A stretch of DNA of 64,000 bases from Cunninghamia lanceolata (taxonomy: Eukaryota; Streptophyta; Pinopsida; Cupressales; Cupressaceae): contig BSBN01000242.1 of NCBI GenBank assembly GCA_027924645.1, forward strand, positions 1,240,001 through 1,304,000. The letters are read 5' to 3'. Positions 44,490 through 55,594 of this stretch are shown here, piece after piece. Under the pieces are notes generated by a model. That model worked only from the letters and a program-made list of their open reading frames with translations. It did no database searches and was not told the DNA's origin. The first letter of the stretch is position 1, and every line of letters begins with the position of its first letter. A program made the position numbers and the translations under genes.

Positions 44490-46680
44490 TGTTGGGACTT
44501 GAAAAACGTGTCCCCAAAATGCCCCATTTTGCCCCCAAATTTCATCTTAATCCCACTTGAACCTATAGTGTATAACCAATCAGAGACATCTTTCATAGGT
44601 TTTCATATGTCTACCTTTTGAAAAGTACAAGGGAAAAGCCCCAAAAAATGACTAAGTCAAAAATTCTAAGTGTTTCCTTGTATTTTTTACCTTTGTCGGA
44701 GTTTCAGAGTTTGGTTCATGTCTTTCATCTTGCCCTATCTATCGGCTTCGAAATCAAGCTCTAAAATTCGTCTAAGTGTGGCGGACTTCAAAGTTTCGGG
44801 CTTCCTTCTTCTATCTAGCTTTCCCTCTTAGCTTCAAAGTCCTCCAAGGCTAAATTTGTCTAAGTGTTAAGTTATTGAAAAATTCATCTAAGTGTATCAG
44901 AGGTTGGAGTTCGGGCCTTTTGCCTTCGGTCTTCTATAAGACAAGTGTCAGGGAGAAGCCCTAAGGTCTGAATTCTGACAAATTTAGTTGTTCCAATTAT
45001 TCTATGTATGAAGTGGGCGGCGGAGCTCAGAGATTGGCTCTTCTTTCTTCCTTTTTGGAAGGCAAAATAGGGAAGGCCCGATGGCCGACCCCCAACAAGT
45101 ATTCTTTCTAAGGCATTCCACTAAGCCTTTTGGGTGGACACATGGCAGGCTTGCGGAACCGTGAAAAGAGTACACGTGGTAGGTTCGGCAAACGAGAGTT
45201 ACCTCTTTTCTCTTCTTTCTTTTGGAAGGTAGAAGGGAAAAGATTCAGCCACCGATCCTCGATGATTTCAAAGTTGTGCTGTTGTGAGTATCGTTAGGTG
45301 GGCATTTCTCTTTCCTTCCTTCTTCCTTTTGGAAGGCAAAAGGTAAAAGGTATGAAGTCTGAAGTCTGTCGAACTATTCAATAGCATCTATGTTTTTTCA
45401 GAGGCCGACTTCCTTTTCTTCCTTCTTCCTTTTGGAAGGCGAAAGGAAGAAGGCCCGAGACCCGACCCCCGACACTCTACATTTGTCTAAGTATTTCAAG
45501 GTCGGGTGTTCTCTCCTTTTCCTTCAAAGTGCACAGTGCAGAGCAAAGGCCTAACCTCCGAAGTCCAATTTATCAGAGGTCAACTTCTTGGCCTTCCAAA
45601 CTCCTCCAATCACCTGGGAATGTGCCAACTACTTCCAGGAATGTCATTAATGCAAAGTGGATGGCCGAAATTAATAATTTTAATGCAGTTGATGGGGTTG
45701 TTGAAGATTTTGGCACCCAGATCATTCTCAGACATGCGTGTGAAGGCTATAAAGGCAAGATCTGAACTCTTTTCAAGGGTTGGTCTTTTGGCATTTTAGG
45801 TGACCAAGTGCAGAGCTCTCTAGGGTTTCAAAGAGCAAAAAGTTCCAGCTCTCAAGTGGATAAGACACAGGTTATGAAAGGTTCTCATATTGATTTCAGT
45901 GATTAGCATATCAACTTATCCTTCTTCTTATGTAATTGTTCAAGGAAATCCAAAGTTTCAGCTAGGGTTTCCTCTTGCCAAACTTCGTGGTATGACTGTA
46001 ACAATTGATTAGATGAATATGACAGATTCTTAAAACATTACATGCTATGTGATGATCTTTTCTGTGGTTATAGATGAATGATTGCAACCTGACTAAGGAT
46101 TACTAAGTATATTCTTCATTGATCGTTGTTTTTCTTGCATCTGAATATCTAGAAAGTGCATGTTTCATTTTTGTGTTATCTTTTTCCCTCTGCTAAATCG
46201 TGGACTCTATAACCCATAATAATAGGCACCAGTCTGAGATGTTTGATCACCCACACCTTGTTAATAAACTAAAACAAACTCATCATGTGTGAAATAAGTA
46301 GTTAGTATTGTATGTATTGTTGCGGTTTTGTTCTGAAAATAGGAAACATTGTAAATGGGTCACTAAAGTATCAATTCTTTGCAGACCAAACAAGCATACC
46401 TGCACTTTCCATTGTTAATGGGAGTGCCTTTCATCAGCTATATAGGGGCTCTTAGTGATAACCAATTGTTATGGGTCCAGTGACAGTCTTTGGGGCCTAG
46501 AAAATGATTTGGGTTTGGTTGTCCTTTCATTTTTAGTTGTTCATCTGGTTTTGAAAACAATACCTTCTTAGGTATACCCCTTGGAATATCCCTCCAGAGT
46601 CTAAGCTGAGCTCAAAGTGCAGAGGAGCCTACCCACTCCTATTAGTTGGCCAAAATCCCCCTTAACTTGTTGATAAACCT
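44490..46680 (+). repeat. 5' LTR of the deleted Tat-like element
   Basis: Starts TGTTGGGACTTG. The first ~500 bp match 49174-49681. The last part (46434-46680) resembles 10375-10580. The inner edge is estimated from where RT coding begins (46698). The frames at 45506-45799 lie inside it and are not genes. Confidence 0.6.
45035..45456. repeat. Four repeats built on CTTCCTTTTGGAAGG
   Basis: Versions of TTCTTCCTTTTGGAAGGCAAAAGG occur near 45041, 45211, 45317 and 45417. Each centres on a palindromic CCTTTTGGAAGG-like core, and most are followed by GACCCC/GATCC-type sequence. They lie in the U3 region of the 5' LTR; the truncated 3' LTR does not reach this part. Confidence 0.65.
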
Positions 46681-46697
46681 CTTCCTATCACCCAAGC

Positions 46698-48976
46698 ATG
46701 GACCATTTGTTGCAGAGGGTTGTTGGTTCAGAACTGATGTCTATGATGGATGTATTTTCAAGCTACAACTAGGTGTAAGTCAAGAAGTCAAAACAGTACA
46801 AGACATCATTCACAACTCCTTGGGGAACCTGTGTTTATCTAAGAATGTCATTTGGGTTGAAGAATGCAGGATCAACATTTCAAAGGGCAATGAATGTGGC
46901 TTTTGCCAATCTTATTGATGAGATCATGGTGGTCTATCAGGATGACCTAACAACATTCTCAAAGGAAAGAGGTGAGAATTGTAAGCACCTTGAGGTAATC
47001 TTCAAAAGATGTCTAGAATATGGGATCTCTTTGAATCCCAAAAAGTGTCAATTTGTAGTTGAAGAGGGCAAGTTGCTGGGGCATATTGTGTCAAAGGATA
47101 GGGTAAGAATAGATCCAGAATAAGTCAAGGATATTGATCTCATTCCTCATCCCAAATCAGTCAAAGGAATACGGTCTTTTTTTGGGCAAATCAACTTTGT
47201 CATGAGATTTGTTCCTAACTTTGCAGAAAAGACTAAATCCATTTCTAAGATGCTCAAGAAGGGGCAATCTATCACATGGGAAAAGGAACCATCTGAAGCA
47301 TTCAAGAATATCAAAGAAGTTATCAAGGAGGCACCTATATTGATAAGTCTGAATTATTCCAAGCCCCTTCAGTTGTTTTCCTTCACTTCTTTTTATATTG
47401 TTGCTGTTGTTTTACTCCAAAAGAATGAAGATGGATTTGAGCAGCCAATAGGATTCTTTAGCAAGTCTTTAGAAGCTGTTGAATTGAATTATTCCATAAT
47501 GGAGAAGCATGCCTATGCATTGGTTAAGGCCACAAACAATTTTAGATCTTATTTCACAGGTGCCAAGATCATAGCATATGTGCCACACACAATAGTAAAG
47601 GACATATTTATGTAGCATGAAGCTTCAAGTAAACGATGCAGATGGATCAACAGGATCCAAGAATATGGCATGGACATACAGGTCACAAAGTTGGTTAGAG
47701 GCTAAGGCCTAGCTAGGCTAATGGCCAATTCAAATCTTGAGGCTGTAGAAGTAAATAAAATAGAGGAAGATAACATTGTTCCTCATTGCTTATTGGCCAA
47801 CAATGCATGGTATAGGGATGTTATATTATATCTTGAAAACATGAATTGCCCACCATATATGGATGAAAATCACAAAAAGACTCTCTAGCTGAAATGTCAA
47901 AGCTATGTCATGTTCCAAAATGAGCTCATGTGGAGAAACCATGAAGGAATATTGCTCAAATGTTTGAATCAAGAGCAAGCTAAAGTAGTGATGGAGTGTC
48001 ATCATGGTGTTTGTGGGGGCACTTCAGAGCCAAAACCACTGCCCATAAGATCCTAAGAGCTAGATATTGGTGGCCGACCTTGTTTAAGGATGTAGCATAG
48101 GAAATCATGGAATGTGATGCTTGCCAGTGATTTTCTAGTAGAATGAAGTTTGCTGGAGTGCTACCCCTTTTGCCCCTAGAAGTTGATGCGCCTTTCCAGC
48201 AGTGGAGAATTAACTTCATTGGGGAAATACAAGTGAAATCCAGCAATGGGTTTAAGTGGATCCTTGTGGCCACTGACTACTTCACCAAGTGGGTAGAAGT
48301 AATTCCCACTTGTAATGCAACTTCCAAAGTGGTTATTGATTTCATAATCAATAATATAATCACCATGTTTGGGGTGCCGGCTAGGATTTTGGCAAACAAT
48401 GCAATGTGTTTCAGGTCTTAAGAGATACTATAAAAGTCCGATGAAGATCATAAAAAGGCATTGGATCAAAACAAGAAGAGATGGGATGATAGCTTGAAGA
48501 ATGTTCTATGGGATGAAAGGATAAATTTCAAAAGATCCATTGGTAGAAGCCCATTTGAGTTGGTGTATGGAGTAGAAGTGAAGATGCCCATCAGCATAGA
48601 ATTACCAATCCACCAGTTGCTACAAGATATTGAAGGAGAGTAGTATGATGCAATATCTCAGAGGATCTTGCAGCTAACTGAGTTAGAAGAACAATGAAGA
48701 GATGTACATGACAAGGTGTTGAACCATAAGTAGAGAATGAAACTCTTATTTGATAAGAGTATTATGCCAAGAGACTTCCAGGTTGGTGACTTGGTGCTTC
48801 TCTAGGATGCAAAATCTGAAGATAAAGGGAAACATGGAAAATTCAATCCCTTATGGCTTGGGCCTTATGAAGTCACAAAGAAATTAGAGCTAAATGTCTA
48901 CCATTTGATGACTCTGAAAGGAGAACTCATGGAGCTGTCCGTTCACAGTCAACATTTAAAGCATCACTTTTCATAA
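46698..48976 (+). pseudogene. Truncated pol (RT, RNase H, integrase) of the deleted element
   Basis: Begins inside RT (LLQRVVGSELMSMMDG) with a further small deletion, then FGLKNAGSTFQRAMNVAFAN and VVYQDDLTTFS, the connection region (47202-47340), RNase H (VVLLQKNEDGFEQPIGFFSK) and integrase (TTAHKI-like zinc region, VATDYFTKWVEV). In-frame stops lie at 47121-47123, 47613-47615 and near 47704. The integrase has lost the segment with the catalytic Glu: the sequence jumps from AMCFRS (48420) to the KIIKRHW region. The C-terminus (ELSVHSQHLKHHF) ends at 48976. It cannot make an active enzyme. Confidence 0.85.
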
Positions 48977-49105
48977 GTAATGATTTCCTTCAAATTTTGT
49001 GATGAAATCTTGTTATATCTAATAATTTTAACCTCGAGTAGTCTTAAGCACTATTGGTCTCGATGGTGTTTTGTTGTGGTTCCTGTGTGTCATTTTTTGG
49101 TGTTT

Positions 49106-49173
49106 TTTGGTCTACCCAGAGATCTGGATTCTCATTGTGCCACTACTTGGCACATGTCCCCAACCAGATCCAC
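49106..49173 (+). other. Conserved hairpin-forming segment before the 3' LTR
   Basis: GGTCTACCCAGAGATCTGG, then a perfect inner stem TGTGCCA (49136-49142)/TGGCACA (49148-49154) and an outer stem GATCTGG (49121-49127)/CCAGATC (49164-49170), ending three bases before the LTR. The corresponding segment of the element at 14254 (23593-23659) keeps the layout with a different inner stem. Confidence 0.55.
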
Positions 49174-49681
49174 TGTTGGGACTTGAAAAACCTATCCCCA
49201 AAATGTCCCATTTTGCCCCCAAATTTCATCTGAATCCCACTTGAACCTATAGTTTATAACCGATCAGAGACATCTTTCATAGGTTTTCATATGTCTGCCT
49301 TTTGAAAAGTACAAGGGAAAAGCCAAAAAAAATGACTAATTCAAAAATTCTAAGTGTTTCCTTGTATTTTTTACCTTTGTCAGAGTTTCAGAGTTTGGGG
49401 TTCATGTCTTCCATCTTGTCCTATCTATCGTCTCTGAAATCAGGCTCTAAAATTCGTCTCAAGTGTGGTGGACTTCAGAGTTTCGGGCTTCCTTCTTTTG
49501 TCCAGCTTTCCCTCTTGGCTCTAAAGTCCTCCAAGGCTAAATTTTCCTAAGTGTTAAATTATTGAAAAATTCATCTAAGTGTATCAGAGGTTGGAGTTCA
49601 GGCCTTTTGCCTTCGATCTTCTATAAGGCAAGTGTCAGGGAGAAGCCCCAAGGTTCGAAGTCCGACAAATTTACTTGTTCC
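49174..49681 (+). repeat. 3' LTR of the deleted Tat-like element (cut by the next element)
   Basis: Matches 44490-44996, then stops at ACTTGTTCC where TGTATACACC of the next element's LTR begins. The remainder, and the second copy of the expected target duplication (GTTCC), would lie beyond 64000. Confidence 0.85.
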
Positions 49682-50699
49682 TGTATACACCTAAAATTGA
49701 CATGACTCTACTTAAATAAATATTTTAAATATTTATTTCATCTTCACATTCCTCTATCAATAAATAAATACATTTATCTATTTATTTGATTCATCCCCTT
49801 TCATGTAATTAAATAAATTACATTTATTTAATTAATTAAATTCACCTGCATCAACTTCATTCTTCTAAATAATTAAATAATTTTAATTATTTAATTAAAA
49901 TCTCTTATTCTTCCAAATTTAAATAAAATCTAAAATCTCCACAAAATAAAATATATTTCTATAATTTATTTATTCCTCTCAATTATCTACAAAATAATTA
50001 AATAAATTCATTTATTTAATTATGCTTTCTTATCTTCTCAAAAATCTTTCTTATCTTCTAAAAATACATTCCTCTTGTCATACAAAAAGCAAAATCAATT
50101 TTAAAGCATCTTTAAAGCAAACTTTCTCTTAAATTAGAAAAATAAATTCTAATTTAAGAAAATCAAAACTCATCCTCATCAACAGAGTAGTTAACTCAAC
50201 AAAGCTACTTTTCGAATGACACATGTCTTTCTTCCATTTGTTGCACGTTCCTCAACAATCCTCCACCGTTGATTTTCTCTTTTCTTCTCATCCATTGATC
50301 TTCTTCTACACAACTCTATAAATACAACCTTCTCCTTCTTCATTTCATCATCCATCATTTTGAGCAAACTTATGCTGCAGAAACACGGGCGCACCTTTGG
50401 CACACCACTTTCTTAAGCATTTTATATCCTCCATTGTTAATGTGTTGAAGTTCATCTTCAATCACACAAAATATCTTAGCCATTCTATTCTTGTCACCTT
50501 CAACAAGCAAGGGAGCATTCACTTATGAGGGTTTCATCATCATCAAGGTCAAGAAGAGATAGGCGAACTATGGAAGAAGAAAGGTAAAAGGTTGTAAGTA
50601 TTGTTCTTTGTTTTACTTTAATATATCTTTTACTTTCACATTTCATAGATGTATTGGGTTTTATTATTCTTAATTGATTAATCCATTTTCCCCTTCACA
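49682..50699 (+). repeat. 5' LTR of the PMD-carrying Tat element
   Basis: 1018 bp, TGTATACACCTAAAATTGAC...CCCCTTCACA. Very AT-rich, with repeated ATTTAATTATTTAATT-like words. The right end is fixed by the PBS; no second LTR is available for comparison. Confidence 0.8.
50317..50324 (+). promoter_or_regulatory. TATA box of the PMD-carrying element
   Basis: TATAAATA in AACTCTATAAATACAACC, about 380 bp before the LTR end. Transcription would start near 50350. Confidence 0.55.
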
Positions 50700-50702
50700 T
50701 TT

Positions 50703-50720
50703 TGGTGCCCACCGTGGGGA
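50703..50720 (+). other. Primer binding site of the PMD-carrying element
   Basis: TGGTGCCCACCGTGGGGA begins three bases after the LTR. The TGGYGCCCACCGTGGGG form is common in plant Tat elements. I do not assign the tRNA with certainty. Confidence 0.7.
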
Positions 50721-50800
50721 CCCTTGCCCCTCTAACTAATCAAAAACTAATTTTTTCTAAGTGACAGGTCCGTATAGGTGACAAACAGGGTTCTAACAGA

Positions 50801-51155
50801 GGCATCTAGTGCTTCTGACCTCCGAGACGACGCATCTGCCTCCTGCTCCGATGCATACAAAATTCTGGCACATCTGACCTCCCAGATGATGCATCTACCT
50901 TCTGTTTCGGCGCTTACGACATTACGGCGCATTCGTCCTCTGCAACGGCGCATCCAACCTCTGTTCCAGTGCCTGCATATTACCTGCGCATATACCCAGT
51001 TTTCTGGTGCATTTACATTGTAAAACGACGCATCTGTTAAAATTGTGCATATAACTCTTGTTGTAGCGCTTTTGACGCCTGCTTTAGTGCTTTTGTACAG
51101 AGGCGCATGCGAGTTCTATTTCTGCGCATTCAGACTACATTGCGGTGCTTTTGAT
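50801..51155. repeat. GCGCAT-rich degenerate repeats, cluster 1 (gag leader)
   Basis: A degenerate unit of about 20-30 bp built on GGCGCATCTGACCTCTG recurs more than ten times, with variants GGCACATCTGACCTC, GGCGCATTCGTCC, GGTGCATTTAC and GCGCTTTTGACGCC. There are no evenly spaced spacers, so it is not a CRISPR. Confidence 0.65.
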
Positions 51156-53016
51156 TTTGCTCTCTATTTTTAGGGTTTTCTGATTTTCAGTTTGAGCTAA
51201 CGTCTGTTTTGCAGGTTTAGTGGCTGGATTAGATCATTTAGCTACTTTGTTTAGTTCATTTAGACTAATTAGGGGAAAAGTAAACAAGTGCATGCATTCA
51301 AATTTCACATAGCTCTTAACTAGGAAGAAAGTAACTGAACCATTGTTATATCTGCATATTGCTATCTTCTTTAGTTAGATTATTGCTATCTCAAACAAAC
51401 AGGAATGAACATTGCTATGCTCGAAACACTTCCAAGTTAACAATCGTGTGAGTGCACAAGTAGAATAGCCCATTTAGTTTTTCTACTTTTAACTAGGGTT
51501 GGATTAACCAGTGTATTATGTGATTGTGAATGACAATAGGCTTATGCTCTCCCCTTAACTGGGTGACCAAAGTGCCAGACTTGTCATTCTATTTGTTAAA
51601 CCTTTAGGGGGGCCTGCCCTTGGATGCACGCTTGTCCAAGTGGAAACGACCCTGAGTGGTAACAGGATAAAGCCAAGCCCTACCAAGCCACTTAAAATAA
51701 ATTGTACTTGAGGTGAAAACCTCCTGCAACGAGTGCTGTTGTGTTACACCGACGGCCAACCTCCCCCAAAACCCTCTAAGGCGTAACCCTTTGAGGCTAG
51801 GAGACTCCATAACGGAGAGTAGTGCCGCCGCATGTGTAACCACTCGAACAGTTGCCTTGACTAAGAACCAATTGTTTAGCAATCCAAAAACCCCTATTTG
51901 TTGATGCAAAGGGTGGAGCTCTTGAAGCGGCCTCGATTCATGTGACTCTCAGTAGAGGTAGTAGGGACAATCCTAAGGTTCTGTGGGGGTACGAGCCTAA
52001 GGAAACCTGGATCTAGTATGCGTGAGAAGTGAGTGTCGTGGAGGGGAGCCAGTGCTACCAAATCCTGGAGCTACACGCTTTGAGTAAGCATATCTAGAGG
52101 ATTCAACGAATATCGTCCCATCCAGCCTAGAGTGTACTTGTTTTGAGTCAAAATAGTCCAAAAAAATACAAAAAAAATATAAAAAGATAAAAATCATGGA
52201 AAACTTTTATGTGTTTGCTATGCGTTTGCCATAATTAAACATCAGAATATTCAGAAACACCAAGTTTTTCAAACCAAAAACAGAAAAATCCTGAAAATGA
52301 TCAAAAATTCTACAAAAATTCTAAGAAAACAAGCTGAGAAACCAGAGTTGCGCATCTGAAATGACTTGCAGTGCATTTGACCTGACTTTTGGCGCATTTA
52401 ACATCTGTTGTAGCACATTTGAAGCTTTGCCAGTGTTGTGCATTTGATCTGACTTCTGGTGCATTTGAACTCTGTCGCGGCGCATATATACTTTAGTGCA
52501 TCCAAACCAGAGAGTAAAACCATATCTTCCAAACGCAAAATTTTCAACATTTTCAAAAGCCATTTCAAACTTGTTTCAGTTTCCAAAGATCTAATTGAGA
52601 CTTGCAAATCAACCATTTCTCCTTCTTTTCCATACCATATCTACTTTTTCATCCAAAGTCTCACCAAATCTTTCCAAATTCCTACAAGTTTAGAACCAAG
52701 TTATTCTAGATCACAATCAATACTCTAACAAACCTAGTGAGTGTCCAATATCAAGGGTTACTTATCCTTTTCTCTCGGAACTCCACTAGTGGCTTATGCA
52801 AGACTAGTCAACATCAAGTAATCAGATTTCTGACATCCTTACTTTGACTATCACTTTTGTATACCCAACTTGTTTGACATCACATAGATCTAAGAAGAAC
52901 CTTGCTAAAACCTTGTATCATCCTAGCATCTTGCTCAAGAATGTTTTTCACTCCATCCCATTTTTTTACCACCTTGCATGGTCTTAACTAGATTACAAAA
53001 ACAAAAATAAATAGAA
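51156..53016 (+). other. Leader of the PMD-carrying element
   Basis: About 1.9 kb of non-coding sequence between the PBS region and gag, including the second GCGCAT cluster. Tat/Ogre elements typically have long leaders. The minus-strand frames at 51604-52197 are not supported as genes. Confidence 0.6.
52349..52502. repeat. GCGCAT-rich degenerate repeats, cluster 2 (gag leader)
   Basis: The same unit as cluster 1: TGCGCATCTGAAATGAC, GTGCATTTGACCTGAC, GGCGCATTTAACATC, GTGCATTTGATCTGACTTC, GTGCATTTGAACTC and GGCGCATATATAC. It lies 0.5 kb before the gag start. Confidence 0.7.
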
Positions 53017-55594
53017 ATGGCTGAGAAAAGTGTTCATGACGGTCACGAAAGTGACGAAGAAATTTCTATGCCATTTAGAAGGGGTACTTGCCCAAGACCC
53101 TACCAAATTCTTTTTACACCTAGAAAATCTAGGAGTCAAGCTCCCTAAGGATTATGACGTAGAGGCACTCAAAGAAACTAAGGGAAGTAGACATGAGGAA
53201 GAAACACCTTCAGACAAAAGCAAAACAAACACTGATGCTACAGATGCCCTAAGTCTAATGAATCAATGAATCCAAACTTTACAACAAGAGTTCGCAAACA
53301 TGAAAACAGGGGCATCGACTAAACATTATACCCTAGAGGATATTTCACCATATCCTTTTGATAGGTCCCTAATCATGATTCCTTTCCCCTCAAAATTTGA
53401 GGTACCTAAATTTGATAAATATCGAGGAAAAGGTGATCCAAGAGACCATATCAGGGAATTCAACGTTGCTTGCCTTGAGGTCACACACAACGACACTTAC
53501 CTTATCCGACTATTTCCATGAAGCTTAGGAGGACAAGCCATGGAGTGGTTTTCTAGACTACCACCTGGCATTAAAACATTCAATGAACTTGTCGACAAAT
53601 TTGTCACCCACTTCTCTTACAATATTGAGCACGACACCTCAATATTGGATCTTTGTAACACCAAACAGAAAGGTGGAGAATCTTTTGTCGCCTTCTTACA
53701 AAGATGGAGACAGCTAGCAAGCAAGTGTCCACTCCAAATGCCCAAAAAATAGATGCTAGAAATGTTCGTCCACAACTTGCAAACGGACCTAAGTTACCAA
53801 ATACAAATCCAATGTCCTACTTCTTTTAGCAAGGTCATTGAGATGGGCTTCATCATAGAAAAAGCTCTAATCGCAAAAGGTCAACTCAAGCTCTATAAAG
53901 ACACTTCTAATACCAACACCAACAATGATAAACCTAGATTCTGGATGAAAAATAAAAACATTGTGAATGACGGGGTGGTGGATGCCAAGAATGCAGCACC
54001 TAAGCAACCAATTTTCAACCTATCAACACCTCAAAATAACCCCCTGCAAAACAAACCAAAAAACACTGAATCAAGGTTTACCAACTTTCAACCTAGGAGA
54101 AAGTTCACACCTTTGGGCGAATCATTAGAAACTGCCCTACGGAAGCTAATCACCAACAAGATCATAACGCTTCCCTCGGCACGAGAATACGAACCAAAGG
54201 TCAAACCCCATTGGTGGAATGACAATGACTTTTGTGAATACCACCGAAATAGGGGGCACAAGACAAATGATTGTATTGCACTCAAGCATACAATCCAAGA
54301 CCTGATAGAGCAAAACAAAATATCTGTTGATGGGCATACCTCCAACAATGATCACCAGGCATTCAAGGATCCTCTTCCTAACTACAAGCAAGGAGGACCT
54401 TCCAATAGAAACAACAGTGGATCTAACAATGCAAACTACACAAATGTCGGTTTCAACTATGTTGTTAACCATATCTATGAAAGTGATTCACACATCAATG
54501 TGATCACTATTAACAAAGATCCAGATTGCAATGTTACTACTCGTAGTAATAGAGTCACCCTTAGGGGAACCCCCGCCACACCGTCTAATCAATACAGTAT
54601 CGTGGATCAACTCTACAAAACACCTGCGCATATCTCCATCTTGGAACTTCTGCATCTATCTCCTTCTCATAGGTCCATACTTGACAAAGCCTTAGCGGAA
54701 GCTTCCGTTCCCACAAACCTTGCTGAAGAGCAATTCCAAACCATGGTCGGTCATATTACCTCACCACATTTCCTATCATTCACTGAAAAGGATGATATGT
54801 TAATCACTCAACCCCATAACGCCTCCCTTCATATTGAAGCTTTCATACACAAGCACAAGATCAAAAGAGTCCTAATCGATGGAGGGGTTGGTTTGAATAT
54901 TTGCACATTGAAACTAATCCTTACATTGGGGTTTTCAGAAAAGGCTATAGATCCTAAAAGGAAAATCACCATAAAAGCCTATGATGAGGAGGAAAGAACG
55001 TCCAAAGGAATTGTTACCCTACTAATCAGAGTGGGCACCATGGTAAAAGATGTAGCTTGTCAAGTTCTCGACATGGAGCTAGCGTACAACATTCTTCTTG
55101 GGCGACCATGGATACATGCTCTGAAACCAGTACTTTCAACATACCATCAATGTATCAAGTTCCCACATGAAGGTCAAGAGATCACCATCCAAGGTGACCC
55201 TAACCCCTATCAATACTGCAACTCCATTCATCCAAAACCTGAAGTTGTGATCCCCACCAACCATGCTTCTGCAGCCTCTTCATCTCGTGTTGATTCGGCT
55301 TCACTTGTTTCCTCTTCACAAGCTCCGCAACCTAGTCTCAGACTCACAGATAAGGGCTTAGGTGAATACATGATCTCTCAATCCCTCTGCTTGGCACAAC
55401 TGCCCCTATCTCCTAGGTCCTATGGGAGACCTATCCTAAAGACACCAAAAGTAGAGAGAACTACAAAAGGACCATTTGTAAAATGGGGAAGCCTAGAAGA
55501 TGAGAGTGATGAAAAGGATATCCTACAATGGCTATACAAGGATGAAGGTAGCTCCTCTACGCAACATGATCATCACACTATACCAACAGAATAA
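53017..55594 (+). pseudogene. Gag-protease of the PMD-carrying element
   Basis: ATG at 53017 (MAEKSVHDGHESDEEISM), frameshift near 53080, then capsid pieces in two frames (LEDISPYPFDRSL, KFDKYRGKGDPRDHIREF; GGQAMEWFSRLPPGIKTFNE). Stops lie at 53519-53521 (TGA) and 53750-53752 (TAG). The long open part from 53753 has the gag end, a zinc knuckle C161-x2-H164-x4-H169-x4-C174 (counted from 53753) typical of Tat, and a protease with LIDGGVGLNIC (D376) and NILLGRPWIHAL. DGG in place of DSG is common in this lineage. After the protease the frame has a Ser-rich linker. Decayed, but every domain is recognisable. Confidence 0.9.

Larger units (their letters stand above)
44490..49681 (+). mobile_element. 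Deleted Tat-like element related to the one at 14254
   Basis: The same LTR start (TGTTGGGACTTGAAAAAC...) occurs at 44490 and 49174, with about 500 bp alignable. The 5' LTR probably ends near 46680. A deletion then joins it directly to mid-RT, so PBS, gag, protease and the extra RNase H are gone. RT (second half), RNase H and integrase follow in decayed form to 48976. The 3' LTR is cut at 49681 by the element that starts at 49682. Its RT (YQDD), RNase H (LLQKNEDGFEQPI) and integrase (VATDYFTKW) are closest to the element at 14254. Confidence 0.8.

Noticed and set aside
48143..48643. Integrase pieces as a possible domesticated gene
   Set aside because: The catalytic Glu segment is deleted and several stops are present, so it is plain decay.
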